Below the pieces are notes generated by a model. It saw nothing but the letters and a program-made list of their open reading frames with translations. It was not told the origin of the DNA and did no database searches. From contig JAITUA010000016.1 in the NCBI GenBank assembly GCA_031286615.1, positions 1 through 64,000 of the forward strand: 64,000 nt of DNA, written 5' to 3'. The stretch comes from Chryseobacterium sp. (GTDB taxonomy: Bacteria; Bacteroidota; Bacteroidia; Flavobacteriales; Weeksellaceae). Positions 25,847 to 35,425 of this stretch are shown piece after piece. Position 1 is the first letter of the stretch. Every line of letters begins with the position of its first letter. Made by a program: the position numbers and the translations under genes.

Positions 25847-27010
25847 ATGAATTCCGAAAAAATTGAAATTTTTGATACAACACTAAGAGATGGGGAGCAG
25901 GTTCCGGGATGTAAACTGAACACGGAACAAAAACTGATTATTGCTGAAAGGCTTGACGAGCTAGGGATTGATATCATTGAAGCGGGATTCCCAATTTCCA
26001 GTCCGGGAGATTTTGAATCTGTTTCAGAAATTTCAAAACTGGTAAGAAAGGCTAAAGTATGTGGGCTGACAAGAGCGAATAAAAAAGATATTGATGTAGC
26101 CGCAGAAGCACTGAAGTTTGCAAAGAGACCAAGAATACACACCGGAATCGGAACTTCCGATTCTCACATTAAATATAAATTCAACTCAACAAGAGAAGAT
26201 ATTATTGAAAGAGCAGCTGAAGCGGTAAAATATGCCAAAACGTATGTAGAAGATGTAGAATTTTATGCTGAAGATGCGGGACGAACGGATAATGAATATC
26301 TGGCAAGAGTTTGTGAAGCTGTGATTAAAGCCGGAGCAACTGTTCTTAATATTCCTGATACCACAGGATATTGCTTACCGGAAGAGTACGGTCAGAAAAT
26401 AAAATATCTGAGAGAGAATGTCAAAGGAATTGAAAAAGCGGTGCTTTCATGTCATTGTCATAATGATCTGGGACTGGCTACAGCCAACTCTATTGCCGGA
26501 GTTATTAATGGAGCGCGCCAGATTGAATGTACCATTAACGGGCTTGGAGAAAGAGCTGGTAATACGGCTTTGGAGGAAGTCGTTATGATTTTAAAACAGC
26601 ATAAAGACTTAAACCTTCATACCGATGTCAATTCAAGAATGTTGAATGAAATGAGCACCATGGTATCTGATCTGATGGGAATGTCTGTGCAACCCAATAA
26701 AGCCATTGTAGGAGCCAATGCTTTTGCTCACAGCTCAGGAATTCATCAGGATGGGGTGATCAAAAACAGAGAAACTTATGAAATCATTGATCCCGCAGAA
26801 GTAGGCGTTAATGCTTCTTCAATCATTCTTACCGCCAGAAGCGGACGTTCAGCATTGGCTTATCGTTTCAAGCATATTGGTTATGAAGTTACCAAAAATG
26901 AGCTTGATTATTTATATCAGGAATTTTTGAAAATCGCTGACCTTAAAAAGGAAATAGGAAACGATGATCTGAGCATGATGATGGATTCTTTCAATAGAAA
27001 AATAGGATAG
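25847..27010 (+). CDS. leuA: 2-isopropylmalate synthase, short form
   Basis: Condenses acetyl-CoA with 2-oxoisovalerate, the first step of leucine synthesis. 387 residues: TIM-barrel HMGL-like domain with [30 protein letters not shown] and [16 protein letters not shown], and the SGIHQDGV loop. The C-terminal LeuA_dimer allosteric domain of the roughly 500-residue form is absent. Short forms are common in Bacteroidota. Without that domain, classic leucine feedback through it is not possible. First gene of leuA-leuC-leuD-leuB, which supports LeuA over citramalate or homocitrate synthase. Confidence 0.92.
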   Translation: MNSEKIEIFDTTLRDGEQVPGCKLNTEQKLIIAERLDELGIDIIEAGFPISSPGDFESVSEISKLVRKAKVCGLTRANKKDIDVAAEALKFAKRPRIHTGIGTSDSHIKYKFNSTREDIIERAAEAVKYAKTYVEDVEFYAEDAGRTDNEYLARVCEAVIKAGATVLNIPDTTGYCLPEEYGQKIKYLRENVKGIEKAVLSCHCHNDLGLATANSIAGVINGARQIECTINGLGERAGNTALEEVVMILKQHKDLNLHTDVNSRMLNEMSTMVSDLMGMSVQPNKAIVGANAFAHSSGIHQDGVIKNRETYEIIDPAEVGVNASSIILTARSGRSALAYRFKHIGYEVTKNELDYLYQEFLKIADLKKEIGNDDLSMMMDSFNRKIG

Positions 27011-27039
27011 GTTTGATTTTAAATCAACATAAAGTAAAA

Positions 27040-28428
27040 ATGGACAACAGTAAAAAAACACTTTTTGATAAAGTATGGGACGCTCATGTTATAGAAACCA
27101 TTCCTGACGGACCTCAGATTATTTATATAGACAAACATCTTATCCATGAGGTAACCAGTCCTCAGGCTTTTGCAGAACTTGAATCCAGAAATCTGGAAAT
27201 ATTCAGGCCGGAACAGATTGTAGCCACTGCAGATCACAATGTGCCTACGTTGCAGCAGGAACAGCCTATCAGAGATGAACTTTCAAGAAATCAGGTAGAG
27301 CAGCTTACGGAAAACTGTAAGAAAAACAATATTGAACTGTTCGGATTGGGGCACCAATATCAGGGAATTGTTCATATCATCGCTCCGGAATTAGGAATTA
27401 CCCAGCCAGGAATGAGTATTGTTTGTGGTGACAGCCATACCTCTACGCACGGTGCATTTGGATCTATTGCTTTTGGAATCGGAACAAGCCAGGTTGCGCA
27501 GGTATTTGCGAGCCAATGTCTGTTATTGAACAAACCAAAATCAATGAGGATTACAGTCAATGGTAAATTGAATGAAAATGTTCAGCCTAAAGATGTGATT
27601 CTTTATATCATTTCAAAAATAGGAACTGATGGCGGAACAGGATATTTCTGTGAATATGCAGGCAATGTATTTGAAGAAATGTCTATGGAAGGAAGAATGA
27701 CAGTCTGCAATATGAGCATTGAAATGGGCGCCAGAGGAGGAATGATTGCTCCCGATGAAACGACTTTTGATTATGTTCAGGGAAGAAAATTTGCTCCGGA
27801 AGGAGAAGATTGGGAAGAAAAAGTAGAGTATTGGAAGACTTTGAAAACGGATGAAGGAGCTGTTTTTGATAAAGAACTAAGTTTTGATGCATCAGATATT
27901 TATCCGATGATTACTTATGGAACAAACCCTGGAATGGGTATTTCAATCCGTGAAGTAATTCCGGCTCCGCAGAACGAATCGGAAGAGAAAGCATTACAAT
28001 ATATGGGACTGGAAGCCGGGCAGGCAGTTAACAGCATCAAGGTTAATTATGTTTTCATAGGAAGCTGTACCAATGCAAGAATTGAAGATTTCCGTTCTGC
28101 AGCTCAGTATATTAAAGGAAAAAGCAAATCGGAAGCTGTAAAAGCTCTGATTGTTCCCGGATCTCAACAGGTGGTTAAACAGATTTATGAGGAAGGTCTG
28201 GATAAAATATTCAATGATGCAGGATTTCAGATCCGTCAGCCGGGATGCTCAGCGTGTCTGGCGATGAATGACGATAAAATTCCTGAAGGCGAATATTGTG
28301 TTTCCACTTCCAACAGAAACTTTGAAGGCAGACAGGGACAAGGTTCAAGAACGATTCTTGCCAGCCCGCTTACCGCAGCAAAAGCAGCAATAGAAGGTAA
28401 AATTTCAGCCCTTGAAAGTTTAAACTAA
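27040..28428 (+). CDS. leuC: 3-isopropylmalate dehydratase large subunit
   Basis: 462 residues from the ATG at 27040; an upstream TTG adds nine unsupported residues. Aconitase-family motifs: [27 protein letters not shown] (Fe-S Cys) and [11 protein letters not shown] (two Fe-S Cys). With LeuD it isomerises 2- to 3-isopropylmalate using a [4Fe-4S] cluster. It starts 29 nt after leuA. A 183-bp palindromic element lies between this gene and leuD. Confidence 0.97.
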   Translation: MDNSKKTLFDKVWDAHVIETIPDGPQIIYIDKHLIHEVTSPQAFAELESRNLEIFRPEQIVATADHNVPTLQQEQPIRDELSRNQVEQLTENCKKNNIELFGLGHQYQGIVHIIAPELGITQPGMSIVCGDSHTSTHGAFGSIAFGIGTSQVAQVFASQCLLLNKPKSMRITVNGKLNENVQPKDVILYIISKIGTDGGTGYFCEYAGNVFEEMSMEGRMTVCNMSIEMGARGGMIAPDETTFDYVQGRKFAPEGEDWEEKVEYWKTLKTDEGAVFDKELSFDASDIYPMITYGTNPGMGISIREVIPAPQNESEEKALQYMGLEAGQAVNSIKVNYVFIGSCTNARIEDFRSAAQYIKGKSKSEAVKALIVPGSQQVVKQIYEEGLDKIFNDAGFQIRQPGCSACLAMNDDKIPEGEYCVSTSNRNFEGRQGQGSRTILASPLTAAKAAIEGKISALESLN

Positions 28429-28449
28429 AAGTAATTTTAAATTTATTTT

Positions 28450-28632
28450 AACCACAAAAGGCACAAAAGGTTGTGTCGTTTGTAAGAAGAAGTTATCATT
28501 TGCTTACATAAAAAGAGCACTTAAGCTTTATGAAAATTTTGATTTTCATTCTTTTGTGAACTTCTTATATGGATTCTTTTATCCATCCTTAAGTAAACTG
28601 AGGTGGAAAAAACTTTTGTGACTTTTGTGGTT
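28450..28632. repeat. palindromic MITE-like element between leuC and leuD
   Basis: Inverted ends AACCACAAAAGGCACAAAAG (28450-28469) and its complement at 28613-28632 (19 of 20). The interior has no gene. It fills nearly all of the 226-nt leuC-leuD gap, while other junctions in the operon are 29 nt or overlapping. Confidence 0.8.
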
Positions 28633-28654
28633 CAAGTCTAACAATGTAGAATAC

Positions 28655-29263
28655 ATGCAAAAATTAGTTGTTTTAAAATCCCGTGCAGTTCCATTGCCGG
28701 CAGAAAATATAGATACAGACCAGATTATTCCGGCAAGATTCCTGAAAAGTATAGACAGAAAAGGTTTCGGAGAAAATCTGTTCAGAGACTGGAGATTCAA
28801 TATTCATACAGGAGAACCTAATCCTGATTTTGTTTTAAACAATCCTAAATTCAGTGGTGAAATTCTTGTTGCAGGAAATAATTTCGGTTGTGGCAGCAGC
28901 CGTGAACACGCAGCCTGGTCATTGACAGATTATGGATTTAAAGTGATTATTTCCAGTTATTTCGCTGATATTTTCAAAGGAAATGCTTTAAATAACGGAC
29001 TTCTTCCGGTAAAAGTTTCTGAAGAGTTTTTAAAAGAAATTTTAGAAGGAATTAATGAAAATCCATATAATGAGATTGCTATTGATGTTGAATTGCAGTC
29101 AGTAAGCTTTAAAGATACAACAGAAACTTTTGAGATTGATTCTTATAAAAAAATATGTCTGTTGAACGGCTATGATGATATTGATTTCTTAATCAGCAGA
29201 AAACAGACGATCACAAATTTTGAATTAAAAACACAAAAATCAAATGAGCAACAATTATTTTAA
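28655..29263 (+). CDS. leuD: 3-isopropylmalate dehydratase small subunit
   Basis: 202 residues from the ATG at 28655, giving [31 protein letters not shown], the normal N-terminus; an earlier frame start overlaps the palindromic element. The swivel-domain motif [16 protein letters not shown] is present. It pairs with LeuC. Its end overlaps leuB by 20 nt, so translation is probably coupled. Confidence 0.97.
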   Translation: MQKLVVLKSRAVPLPAENIDTDQIIPARFLKSIDRKGFGENLFRDWRFNIHTGEPNPDFVLNNPKFSGEILVAGNNFGCGSSREHAAWSLTDYGFKVIISSYFADIFKGNALNNGLLPVKVSEEFLKEILEGINENPYNEIAIDVELQSVSFKDTTETFEIDSYKKICLLNGYDDIDFLISRKQTITNFELKTQKSNEQQLF

Positions 29264-30368
29264 AATCGCGGTTCTTCCCGGAGATGGGATTGGTCCGGAG
29301 ATCATCAGTGAAAGCATTAAAATATTAGATGTTATTGCTGAAGCTTTTCAATGTAAATTCCAATTTGATTACGGATTGATTGGGGCAGAAGCTATTTTCA
29401 AGACAGGAAATCCTTTACCTGATGAGACGTTGAAAATCTGTAAAGAATCTGATGCCGTACTTTTCGGAGCCATTGGTGATCCGGTTTTTGATAATAATCC
29501 CGAAGCGAAAGTAAGACCGGAACAGGGGTTGTTGAAACTCCGTAAAGAATTGGGATTGTTTGCCAATATCCGTCCTTTGAAAACATATCCGTCACTGATT
29601 GATAAAAGTCCGCTTAAAAGAGAGATTATTGAAGGGGCTGATATTCAGATTTTCAGAGAATTGGTAAGTGGAATCTATTTCGGAGAAAAATTTACAGATC
29701 CGGAAGGAGAGTATGCTTATGATATCTGCAAATACAGTCGTGAAGATATTATTCCGATTGCACATATGGCGTTCCAGGAAGCTCAGAAAAGGAATAAAAA
29801 GCTTACTCTTATTGATAAGGCGAACGTCCTGGATACTTCAAGACTGTGGAGAAAAACATGCCAGGAAATTGCTCCGGAATATCCGGATGTGCAGCTTGAT
29901 TATATGTTTGTAGACAATGCGGCCATGCAGCTGATTCTTAATCCTAAACATTTTGATGTTATTTTGACTGAAAATATGTTTGGTGATATTATTTCAGATG
30001 AAGCCAGTGTAATTGGTGGTTCTATCGGGCTGCTTCCATCTGCTTCGGTAGGAGAGAAGAATGCTTTATTTGAGCCGATCCATGGATCATACCCACAGGC
30101 CAAAGGAAAAGGAATAGCGAATCCTGTTGCTTCAATCTTAAGTGTCGCCATGATGCTGGATCATCTTAATTTGCATGCTGCTGCTGAGAAATTGAGACAG
30201 TCTGTAGAACATGCTATTGAGAATAAATATGTTACTGTTGATCTTAATACCAAACAATATTACTCAACAAGTGAAGTGGGAAGCTTTATTGCAGACCATA
30301 TCAGATATTCCGGGAAATCGTATTATAATTTTGAAAATATAAAGATCGGAAAATCAACCATTGTATAG
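29244..30368 (+). CDS. leuB: 3-isopropylmalate dehydrogenase
   Basis: 374 residues: [10 protein letters not shown] at the start, the substrate-loop Arg residues ([22 protein letters not shown]), the metal-site motif [22 protein letters not shown] and the NAD-site [10 protein letters not shown]. It oxidises and decarboxylates 3-isopropylmalate to 2-oxoisocaproate. Last gene of the operon, followed by a terminator. Confidence 0.97.
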   Translation: MSNNYFKIAVLPGDGIGPEIISESIKILDVIAEAFQCKFQFDYGLIGAEAIFKTGNPLPDETLKICKESDAVLFGAIGDPVFDNNPEAKVRPEQGLLKLRKELGLFANIRPLKTYPSLIDKSPLKREIIEGADIQIFRELVSGIYFGEKFTDPEGEYAYDICKYSREDIIPIAHMAFQEAQKRNKKLTLIDKANVLDTSRLWRKTCQEIAPEYPDVQLDYMFVDNAAMQLILNPKHFDVILTENMFGDIISDEASVIGGSIGLLPSASVGEKNALFEPIHGSYPQAKGKGIANPVASILSVAMMLDHLNLHAAAEKLRQSVEHAIENKYVTVDLNTKQYYSTSEVGSFIADHIRYSGKSYYNFENIKIGKSTIV

Positions 30369-30400
30369 AAAACAATAAGTTCATTTAGATAGTTAGAAAG

Positions 30401-30432
30401 AAAAGTTCCGCTTCGTATGAGACGGAACTTTT
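30401..30432 (+). terminator. terminator of the leu operon
   Basis: AAAAGTTCCG and CGGAACTTTT form a perfect 10-bp stem with a 12-nt loop, 33 nt after the leuB stop. Confidence 0.85.
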
Positions 30433-30466
30433 CATTTTTTAAGATAAAGAAGCTTTAGCGGCTCTT

Positions 30467-30652
30467 TTATTTTTTTGTATTATCCGTTTTTCCGGATTTG
30501 TTCTTTGAAGATTTCTGAATATCTTCTTTATCAATATCAGGCGGATTAGACTTTTTCGATGCAGCAGGAATGTTCTGGAAATCCTGATTTTGCTGTTTAG
30601 TTTCTGCATTATTGGCAGATTCTTTCTTTTTGGTGTTTACTTTTGTATCCAT
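30467..30652 (-). CDS. small charged low-complexity protein
   Basis: 61 residues rich in Lys, Asn, Ser and Asp (NTKKKESANNAETKQQNQD), with no hydrophobic segment. It is probably disordered. Such short proteins are often seen in Chryseobacterium, but I know no function. It has an ATG start. Confidence 0.5.
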   Translation of the reverse strand: MDTKVNTKKKESANNAETKQQNQDFQNIPAASKKSNPPDIDKEDIQKSSKNKSGKTDNTKK

Positions 30653-30723
30653 GACTTAAATTTTTAATTTCAAGAATATGGATAGTATCATTCAAAGTGT
30701 TTGCCAAACGGAAATATTTTATC

Positions 30724-31329
30724 TTAAAGTCCTAAAATACCAATTTTTCCGGTTTTATCCTCAATGGTGTAATTCAGAGCTTTCGCCAAAACAAAAACAT
30801 TATTCAGGTTTTCCATCAGCTGTTTACGGCCCTCATTTCTCAACTGATTCTGATCAATTGATTTTTCTGCCGTTTCCTTAGCTTTTGCGGTAACATTCTT
30901 AATATCTTTTTCCGAAATTCTGTTAATGAAAGAATCATCTAAAGATTGAATCTCAACACTTGGGGTAATTCTGATTTCAGCGTCAGGAAGTTCTGTAATA
31001 ACCAGTTTTTTGTTGATAGAATCTACTTCGATCTTCATTTTATTAAGGTCATAAGAAACCTGAGCATTGGTCTTTGTATAAGTAATAATGCTGTTACTGG
31101 AAACTTCTTTCCCGAATACTTCATAGCCCATTTTGGTTTTCTGCATGCTGGAAGTGTTCTGTTCCATCACCACCATTTTATTCATCTTGGAAATCTGATT
31201 GGTCAGGATATAATAATCCGACTGCTCAGTTTTAGTTCCAAGGTTCAGACAGGACTTCAGACCAAAAAACAGAAGCACCATAGCGCCGGCACCGGCTGCA
31301 AAGGACAGTATTGTTCTATAATTTCTCAA
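30724..31329 (-). CDS. DUF4230 membrane-anchored protein
   Basis: 201 residues: N-terminal transmembrane anchor (about 8-26), then a beta-rich region (EQSDYYILTNQISKMNKMVVMEQN...) and a C-terminal helix (KAKETAEKSIDQNQLRNEGRKQLMENLNNVF) as in DUF4230 proteins. Function unknown. Last gene of a tight three-gene unit (spacings of 2-3 nt) with the thioredoxin-like protein and the pyrophosphohydrolase. Confidence 0.75.
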   Translation of the reverse strand: MRNYRTILSFAAGAGAMVLLFFGLKSCLNLGTKTEQSDYYILTNQISKMNKMVVMEQNTSSMQKTKMGYEVFGKEVSSNSIITYTKTNAQVSYDLNKMKIEVDSINKKLVITELPDAEIRITPSVEIQSLDDSFINRISEKDIKNVTAKAKETAEKSIDQNQLRNEGRKQLMENLNNVFVLAKALNYTIEDKTGKIGILGL

Positions 31330-31332
31330 AAT

Positions 31333-31896
31333 CTATTTAAAAATTTCTTTAATAACAGAGGAATCGTTCTTTTTAAGGATTTCAACTAAATCTCTTTCAA
31401 TATAGCCTGTAGTAGGCATTTCTACGATTCTTCCAATCTCCTTTCCATATCTTTTAAGGATAATGGTAGGGACTTTCTGAAGATTATAAAGACTTTCATC
31501 CCCGGTAGGAGATTCTTTCTTACGGTTTACGGCAATAATGGTTAATTTATTTTCCGGATAATTTACGGCTTCCAATATTTTCATCAGTCTTGGAAAATCT
31601 CTGTGGCTGTCTTCACACCATGTTCCCATGAAAACAATCATGTCATAGGTCCCGATTTTCTCTTTTTTTAATTCACTGACTGCTTTTTGGTCAAGGGCAT
31701 ATTCATCATGTTCCTTTACATACCAATCTGCATAAGGAGCTTTTAAAAATTGCTCTTTCAATTGGTTTCCTAAAAGCATTTTGCCGTCTTTCTGAGTTTC
31801 AACTTCACGGTTTACCACTACTTTTTGAGCGCTAAGCTGTTGTGCAGCTAAAAACAAACTTGAAAAGGCAACAATATTGGTAATAAATTTTTTCAT
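31333..31896 (-). CDS. secreted thioredoxin-like protein with one active-site Cys
   Basis: 187 residues with a signal peptide (ending LSAQ, about 24) and a thioredoxin-like domain. The active-site position reads GTWCEDSHRDFP: Cys94 is present but the second Cys of CxxC is replaced by Ser. The cis-Pro motif KVPTIIL is present. A monothiol site argues against a classical disulphide reductase; peroxide or thiol handling in the periplasm is possible. It lies 2 nt after the pyrophosphohydrolase gene and 3 nt before the DUF4230 gene. Confidence 0.8.
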   Translation of the reverse strand: MKKFITNIVAFSSLFLAAQQLSAQKVVVNREVETQKDGKMLLGNQLKEQFLKAPYADWYVKEHDEYALDQKAVSELKKEKIGTYDMIVFMGTWCEDSHRDFPRLMKILEAVNYPENKLTIIAVNRKKESPTGDESLYNLQKVPTIILKRYGKEIGRIVEMPTTGYIERDLVEILKKNDSSVIKEIFK

Positions 31897-31898
31897 AA

Positions 31899-32366
31899 TT
31901 ATTTCTCGATAATTGATTTTAAATCAGCAGGAGAGTAGTATTTGTTTTTTAATACTTTATGATCGGCCTGTCTGTAAACATTAAATTTTTCTCCGGACTT
32001 TTCATAAAAAGATTCTACTTCCTTCTCTTTGTAGAATTCAACTGTTTCTTTTGCCTGCTCTTCATTATCACAAGCCTTCGACATATTAGAACGCTGAACT
32101 TCGTTGAATAGCTCTACAAATTTGCTGCCAAGTCCGAATTCCAGCACAGCACCACTCAAAACATACTGAAGATCACATAATGCATCTGCAATTTCTACAA
32201 TATTATTATCTGCAATCGCCTGCTTCAGTTCATTTAATTCTTCCTGTAAAAGTTCTACTCTTAGATTGCATCTTTCCGGAGAAGGAATTTGCGGGGTATC
32301 TAAAATAGGGGCTTTGAAAGTAGTATGGAATTCTGCTACTTGGTTCAGACTATCAATTTTATCCAT
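31899..32366 (-). CDS. MazG-like nucleotide pyrophosphohydrolase
   Basis: 155 residues from the ATG at 32364-32366. The helical pattern LRVELLQEELNELKQAI...EIADALCDLQYVL gives the ExxE...ExxD metal site of the MazG/PRA-PH superfamily. It would hydrolyse non-canonical NTPs or a related nucleotide. A longer frame starting at a GTG near 32423 would run across a good promoter (-7 box at 32385-32392), so I reject it. First gene of its operon. Confidence 0.82.
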   Translation of the reverse strand: MDKIDSLNQVAEFHTTFKAPILDTPQIPSPERCNLRVELLQEELNELKQAIADNNIVEIADALCDLQYVLSGAVLEFGLGSKFVELFNEVQRSNMSKACDNEEQAKETVEFYKEKEVESFYEKSGEKFNVYRQADHKVLKNKYYSPADLKSIIEK

Positions 32367-32384
32367 GAATTTTTTTATTTCCCA

Positions 32385-32392
32385 CAAAGATA
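32385..32392 (-). promoter_or_regulatory. -7 box of the pyrophosphohydrolase operon
   Basis: Reads TATCTTTG on the minus strand, 18 nt before the chosen start, and thus decides that start. Confidence 0.65.
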
Positions 32393-32491
32393 GAAAAGGA
32401 TTTTTAAAATGGGAAATGTCCACGGGGAAATTGTATGAATAAAGAGGTAGGGAAGGTTATAGCTTTTAATTAGGAAAGGTATAATCTATAA

Positions 32492-32531
32492 AAAACAAAA
32501 ACCACAATGTGAAAATTGTGGTTTTTGTTTT
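32492..32531. terminator. terminator after the four-Cys gene
   Basis: AAAACAAAAACCACAAT pairs perfectly with ATTGTGGTTTTTGTTTT (17 bp, 6-nt loop), 22 nt beyond the stop at 32554 of the minus-strand pair. Confidence 0.85.
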
Positions 32532-32553
32532 GAAATCTGCTGATTATAATCAA

Positions 32554-32973
32554 TTATTTTAATTCTTCATATTTCCAGATGCCTGAGATACTCAATATCG
32601 TCAATCCCGGCTGTTTTTCACCATAGCTAAATACACCAATGTATTTGGAATGGCAGGATACGCAATCAGTACCAAAGTATAAAGTAGGCTGATCATTGAC
32701 TGTCAGTTCTCCGAAATGAAGCATTCTTTGGGAAGTTTCATTAACAATTCCATGTTTTAACAATTCGCTTTTGGATAGTACTTTGTCTTCATTGTACAAC
32801 TTGAAGATTGGAAATCCTGATTCGTAGGGCTTTATCTCAATTGTATTTTCATGACCACAATTACAGCAGGTAAAAGTGGTAATGGCCGAGGGAAGAGCTT
32901 CATCATTAGTGAATGTGTTTTTTGTAACAGAAGCTTTTTTAATAATGCTTATTTTATTTGAAATTGAATACAT
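32554..32973 (-). CDS. four-Cys zinc-ribbon-like protein, possible immunity
   Basis: 139 residues, no signal peptide. Two Cys pairs (CCNCGHE near 36-40 and CVSCHS near 104-107) could bind one zinc. The rest is strand-rich (LTILSISGIWKYEELK at the end). No known family recognised. It starts 10 nt after the TNT-like lipoprotein gene on the same strand and the two share one terminator, so it may be the cognate cytoplasmic antitoxin. That is a positional inference only. Confidence 0.6.
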   Translation of the reverse strand: MYSISNKISIIKKASVTKNTFTNDEALPSAITTFTCCNCGHENTIEIKPYESGFPIFKLYNEDKVLSKSELLKHGIVNETSQRMLHFGELTVNDQPTLYFGTDCVSCHSKYIGVFSYGEKQPGLTILSISGIWKYEELK

Positions 32974-32983
32974 CAGAATATAT

Positions 32984-33697
32984 TTATGGCTGAATAACTG
33001 TGCCTACTAAGTTAGGATATTTTCCGCTTGGGCTTTTCTTAATAGTCACTTTTATGTATCCTTCTTCTGCCAGTTTATTCCATGTTTTCTGATAACCTGT
33101 GTTGATATCAACCGGAATTTTCCACATGGTTTGCTTTCCTTTTCCAGCCTGGCTAAACCAAGGAATAACATCTGCTGTCTGGGTTTTAAACTGCATTGAA
33201 TTGTTCAGAACATCAATTTCATAATAAAAATCGTATTTGTCTTCAGCCTGGTTTAATGCTCTTTGGGTAAATGTATAGGTATATCCGTTGATGATAGGAC
33301 TTGTAAAACTTCCACCCAAAGTAGGAACACCTGTTCCGTTGTAACTGCCTACAGCTCCGCTATATCTGTCGAATTTCTGCCCAATCTGTAAAGCAACATC
33401 ATCAACGATATTGTAGCCTCCGTTGGCAGGCGGCCATCCGCCATTTAAATTATTTGCCTTAAAAAGTGATTCCAGTTCACTCCATTTTCCTCGTTTGTAA
33501 AGGTCGTATGCCTGGTTTCTGAGGGATTGACTTACGCTGTTGTTCGTATCATAAGTTACCGCCAGCTCATCGGCATTTTTGTAGAATACAGTGGTGACAT
33601 CAGGATTGGTGTCCGGTTCATCATCTCTGTCGGAATTACAGGCAACCGAGAACGAAGTAATGGCTAAAAAAAATACATACTTAAATAAATGTTTCAT
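32984..33697 (-). CDS. lipoprotein with TNT-like (NAD glycohydrolase) domain
   Basis: 237 residues with lipobox FSVAC (Cys20), a short Asp/Asn linker, helices (about 55-82) and then a domain resembling TNT toxins: NGGWPPANGGY (85-95), IGQKFDRYSG (105-114), GGSFTSP (128-134), FTQRALN (143-149) and YEIDVLN (159-165), then WFSQAGKGKQ. TNT domains, known from Mycobacterium tuberculosis CpnT, hydrolyse NAD. The Gln in the QRAL motif (Gln145) would match the catalytic Gln by eye. I am fairly but not fully sure of the family. A surface-anchored toxin is plausible, with the next gene as immunity. Confidence 0.68.
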   Translation of the reverse strand: MKHLFKYVFFLAITSFSVACNSDRDDEPDTNPDVTTVFYKNADELAVTYDTNNSVSQSLRNQAYDLYKRGKWSELESLFKANNLNGGWPPANGGYNIVDDVALQIGQKFDRYSGAVGSYNGTGVPTLGGSFTSPIINGYTYTFTQRALNQAEDKYDFYYEIDVLNNSMQFKTQTADVIPWFSQAGKGKQTMWKIPVDINTGYQKTWNKLAEEGYIKVTIKKSPSGKYPNLVGTVIQP

Positions 33698-34151
33698 ATA
33701 AAAAATTTTAAATTATTTTAAAATTATGAGGTATTAAAGGGGTTACCTTTTCTGAAACATTATTTCATTTACAGGAATCTTAAGTAGAAATATGAGATGA
33801 ATATTATTAATTCCTTCAGTCAGTGAAAGAAAATTACATGATCGGAATAGCTTTAATAATACACTTTCTGGCAATAAATTGTAGGAAATATCAATTCATT
33901 CCAAAGGAGAGTCAAAAGAAGCAACTGTGTCAGACATCAAAAAAAGGTCTGGAGCTCCCTTAAATACAATCTGGGTAAACGGCACAACAAAATATTGTTA
34001 TGCGATAAATTTAAATCAAAAAACTCAAATATTAATGATTTTAATTAAAATAAAATTTTATTATGAAAGTAATCACAAGTATAAATGATTATCATGATTT
34101 TTTTTATCGATGTTTGTCTTGATAGTATTTGTAATTTCTAAAATACAGATA
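33698..34151. other. intergenic region, no recognised gene
   Basis: About 450 bp, AT-rich. A 41-codon ATG frame at 33838-33963 and a following frame (GAPLNTIWVNGTTKYCYAINLN) are visible, but neither resembles a complete gene. A decayed small gene is possible. The upstream region of the TNT-like gene is included. Confidence 0.35.
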
Positions 34152-34173
34152 GGCAGCCCGTTTCCAGACTGCC
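34152..34173 (-). terminator. hairpin after the FN3/GEVED gene
   Basis: GGCAG and CTGCC pair, 26 nt beyond the stop at 34199. The T run is weak. Confidence 0.45.
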
Positions 34174-34198
34174 CTCACTAAAATTTAAAATAGAATCA

Positions 34199-35320
34199 TT
34201 ATTGCTTAATGAATTTTTTAGCTTTATCTCCAAGCTGTATCATGTAAGTTCCTTTTAATAATGAGCTTACATTTACAGTGCCTCTGTCTAATTTCCCTGA
34301 AAGAAGTATTTTTCCTGTCATATCAAAGATGATATATTCTTCTGATGTAACATTTGAAATATTAAGAATGTCTTTTACAGGGTTTGGATATAATTTAATA
34401 TCTTGCGGATTTTGGTCTTTTACATCTGGGGTGAGTGCCATTTTTGCTGTTGAGCCTGAAGTAATATTAACCAGATAATCTGCCGCCTGTCCTCCAGGGT
34501 TTGTTCCGCAGACATTAGTATTGCTGATTTTATTTACGATCACTCTCATTCTTGTAAATCCTGATGGTGCATTGGTAGGAACTGTTATGTATTCTACCAT
34601 ATCCTGTAAAGAATCATTACTGATCTGGCTGCTAACCACTTTTTCTCCACTTTCAAAGATATTATTTTGATTATAGTCTATATAGGCAGTGAAATAAATA
34701 TCATAACCTGTATATGATTCGCTGAAGCGGAAATACGAAGACAGTGGGTAGCTCATTCCTTTTGTTAATTTTGCGGATATGGAAGTAAAGTCCTTAAACC
34801 CTCCTGTGAAGTCAGTATAATTGAGTATTTTTCCGCCTAATTCCAAATTGCCTAATCTTACATCATTTGGATTACTTGAACCTATAGAACAATAGTTTCC
34901 GAACTCACCAGGAGTAGTAAAGGTTATCGTATTGCTTACTGCAGAAAGGTTTCCGGCTGCATCTTTTGCTTTAACAGTGATCTTGTAGGATTTGAAAGGA
35001 GTCAGATTCTTTATGGTATAAGTGCTGGAAGTAGTAGGGCCAACTGAAACTCCATCTTTGTAAACTACATAGCCGGTAACTCCTACATTATCTGTGGAGC
35101 CTCCCAAAGAAATTTGAATAGTGCTGGAGGAGGTTCTTAGAAGGTTAATCGTGGGAGGGGTGGGAGCAGTGGTATCTGAAATTTCTAAAATTTTGTCCGT
35201 TTTGTTTTTTATCATTTCAGAAGGTGTTCCTGTTGTTGTTTCTTCACAAAAGCCATTTGCCATTGCGGATGAAATGCCTCCTATAAGAAGCATTCCAATT
35301 AAGAATAATTGTTTTTTCAT
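34199..35320 (-). CDS. T9SS-sorted FN3/GEVED protein lacking a protease domain
   Basis: 373 residues: signal peptide, a short piece of the propeptide start, an FN3 domain (about 50-137), a GEVED-like domain (about 140-290, with YIDYNQNNIFESGEK) and a T9SS type A tail (KLYPNPVKD). The N-terminus and the whole region after FN3 resemble the 990-residue metalloprotease encoded next to it, and the sorting tail is almost identical. About 600 residues containing the HExxH domain are missing. It therefore looks like a product of internal deletion after duplication: a secreted non-catalytic binding protein. Confidence 0.85.
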   Translation of the reverse strand: MKKQLFLIGMLLIGGISSAMANGFCEETTTGTPSEMIKNKTDKILEISDTTAPTPPTINLLRTSSSTIQISLGGSTDNVGVTGYVVYKDGVSVGPTTSSTYTIKNLTPFKSYKITVKAKDAAGNLSAVSNTITFTTPGEFGNYCSIGSSNPNDVRLGNLELGGKILNYTDFTGGFKDFTSISAKLTKGMSYPLSSYFRFSESYTGYDIYFTAYIDYNQNNIFESGEKVVSSQISNDSLQDMVEYITVPTNAPSGFTRMRVIVNKISNTNVCGTNPGGQAADYLVNITSGSTAKMALTPDVKDQNPQDIKLYPNPVKDILNISNVTSEEYIIFDMTGKILLSGKLDRGTVNVSSLLKGTYMIQLGDKAKKFIKQ

Positions 35321-35376
35321 TATAATAATGTATTTATATTAACATCGTTTTAACTTTTACTTTAAGAAGCTTGAGG

Positions 35377-35406
35377 TAAAGGCGGCCCCATTCCAGTCCG
35401 CCTTTA
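35377..35406 (-). terminator. terminator of the middle metalloprotease gene
   Basis: TAAAGGCGG and CCGCCTTTA form a 9-bp stem, 20 nt beyond the stop at 35426. Confidence 0.75.
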
Positions 35407-35425
35407 CTGCTTAAAAATTTAATTA

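Noticed and set aside
25708-26142. Minus-strand frame opposite the leuA start
   Set aside because: It overlaps leuA and its promoter and has low-complexity composition typical of an antisense shadow.
32367-32423. Longer start of the pyrophosphohydrolase gene
   Set aside because: It begins at a GTG upstream of a good -7 box and adds no family-like residues.
33838-33963. 41-codon plus-strand frame upstream of the TNT-like gene
   Set aside because: Too short and without signal, motif or ribosome-binding context; noted only as a possible remnant.
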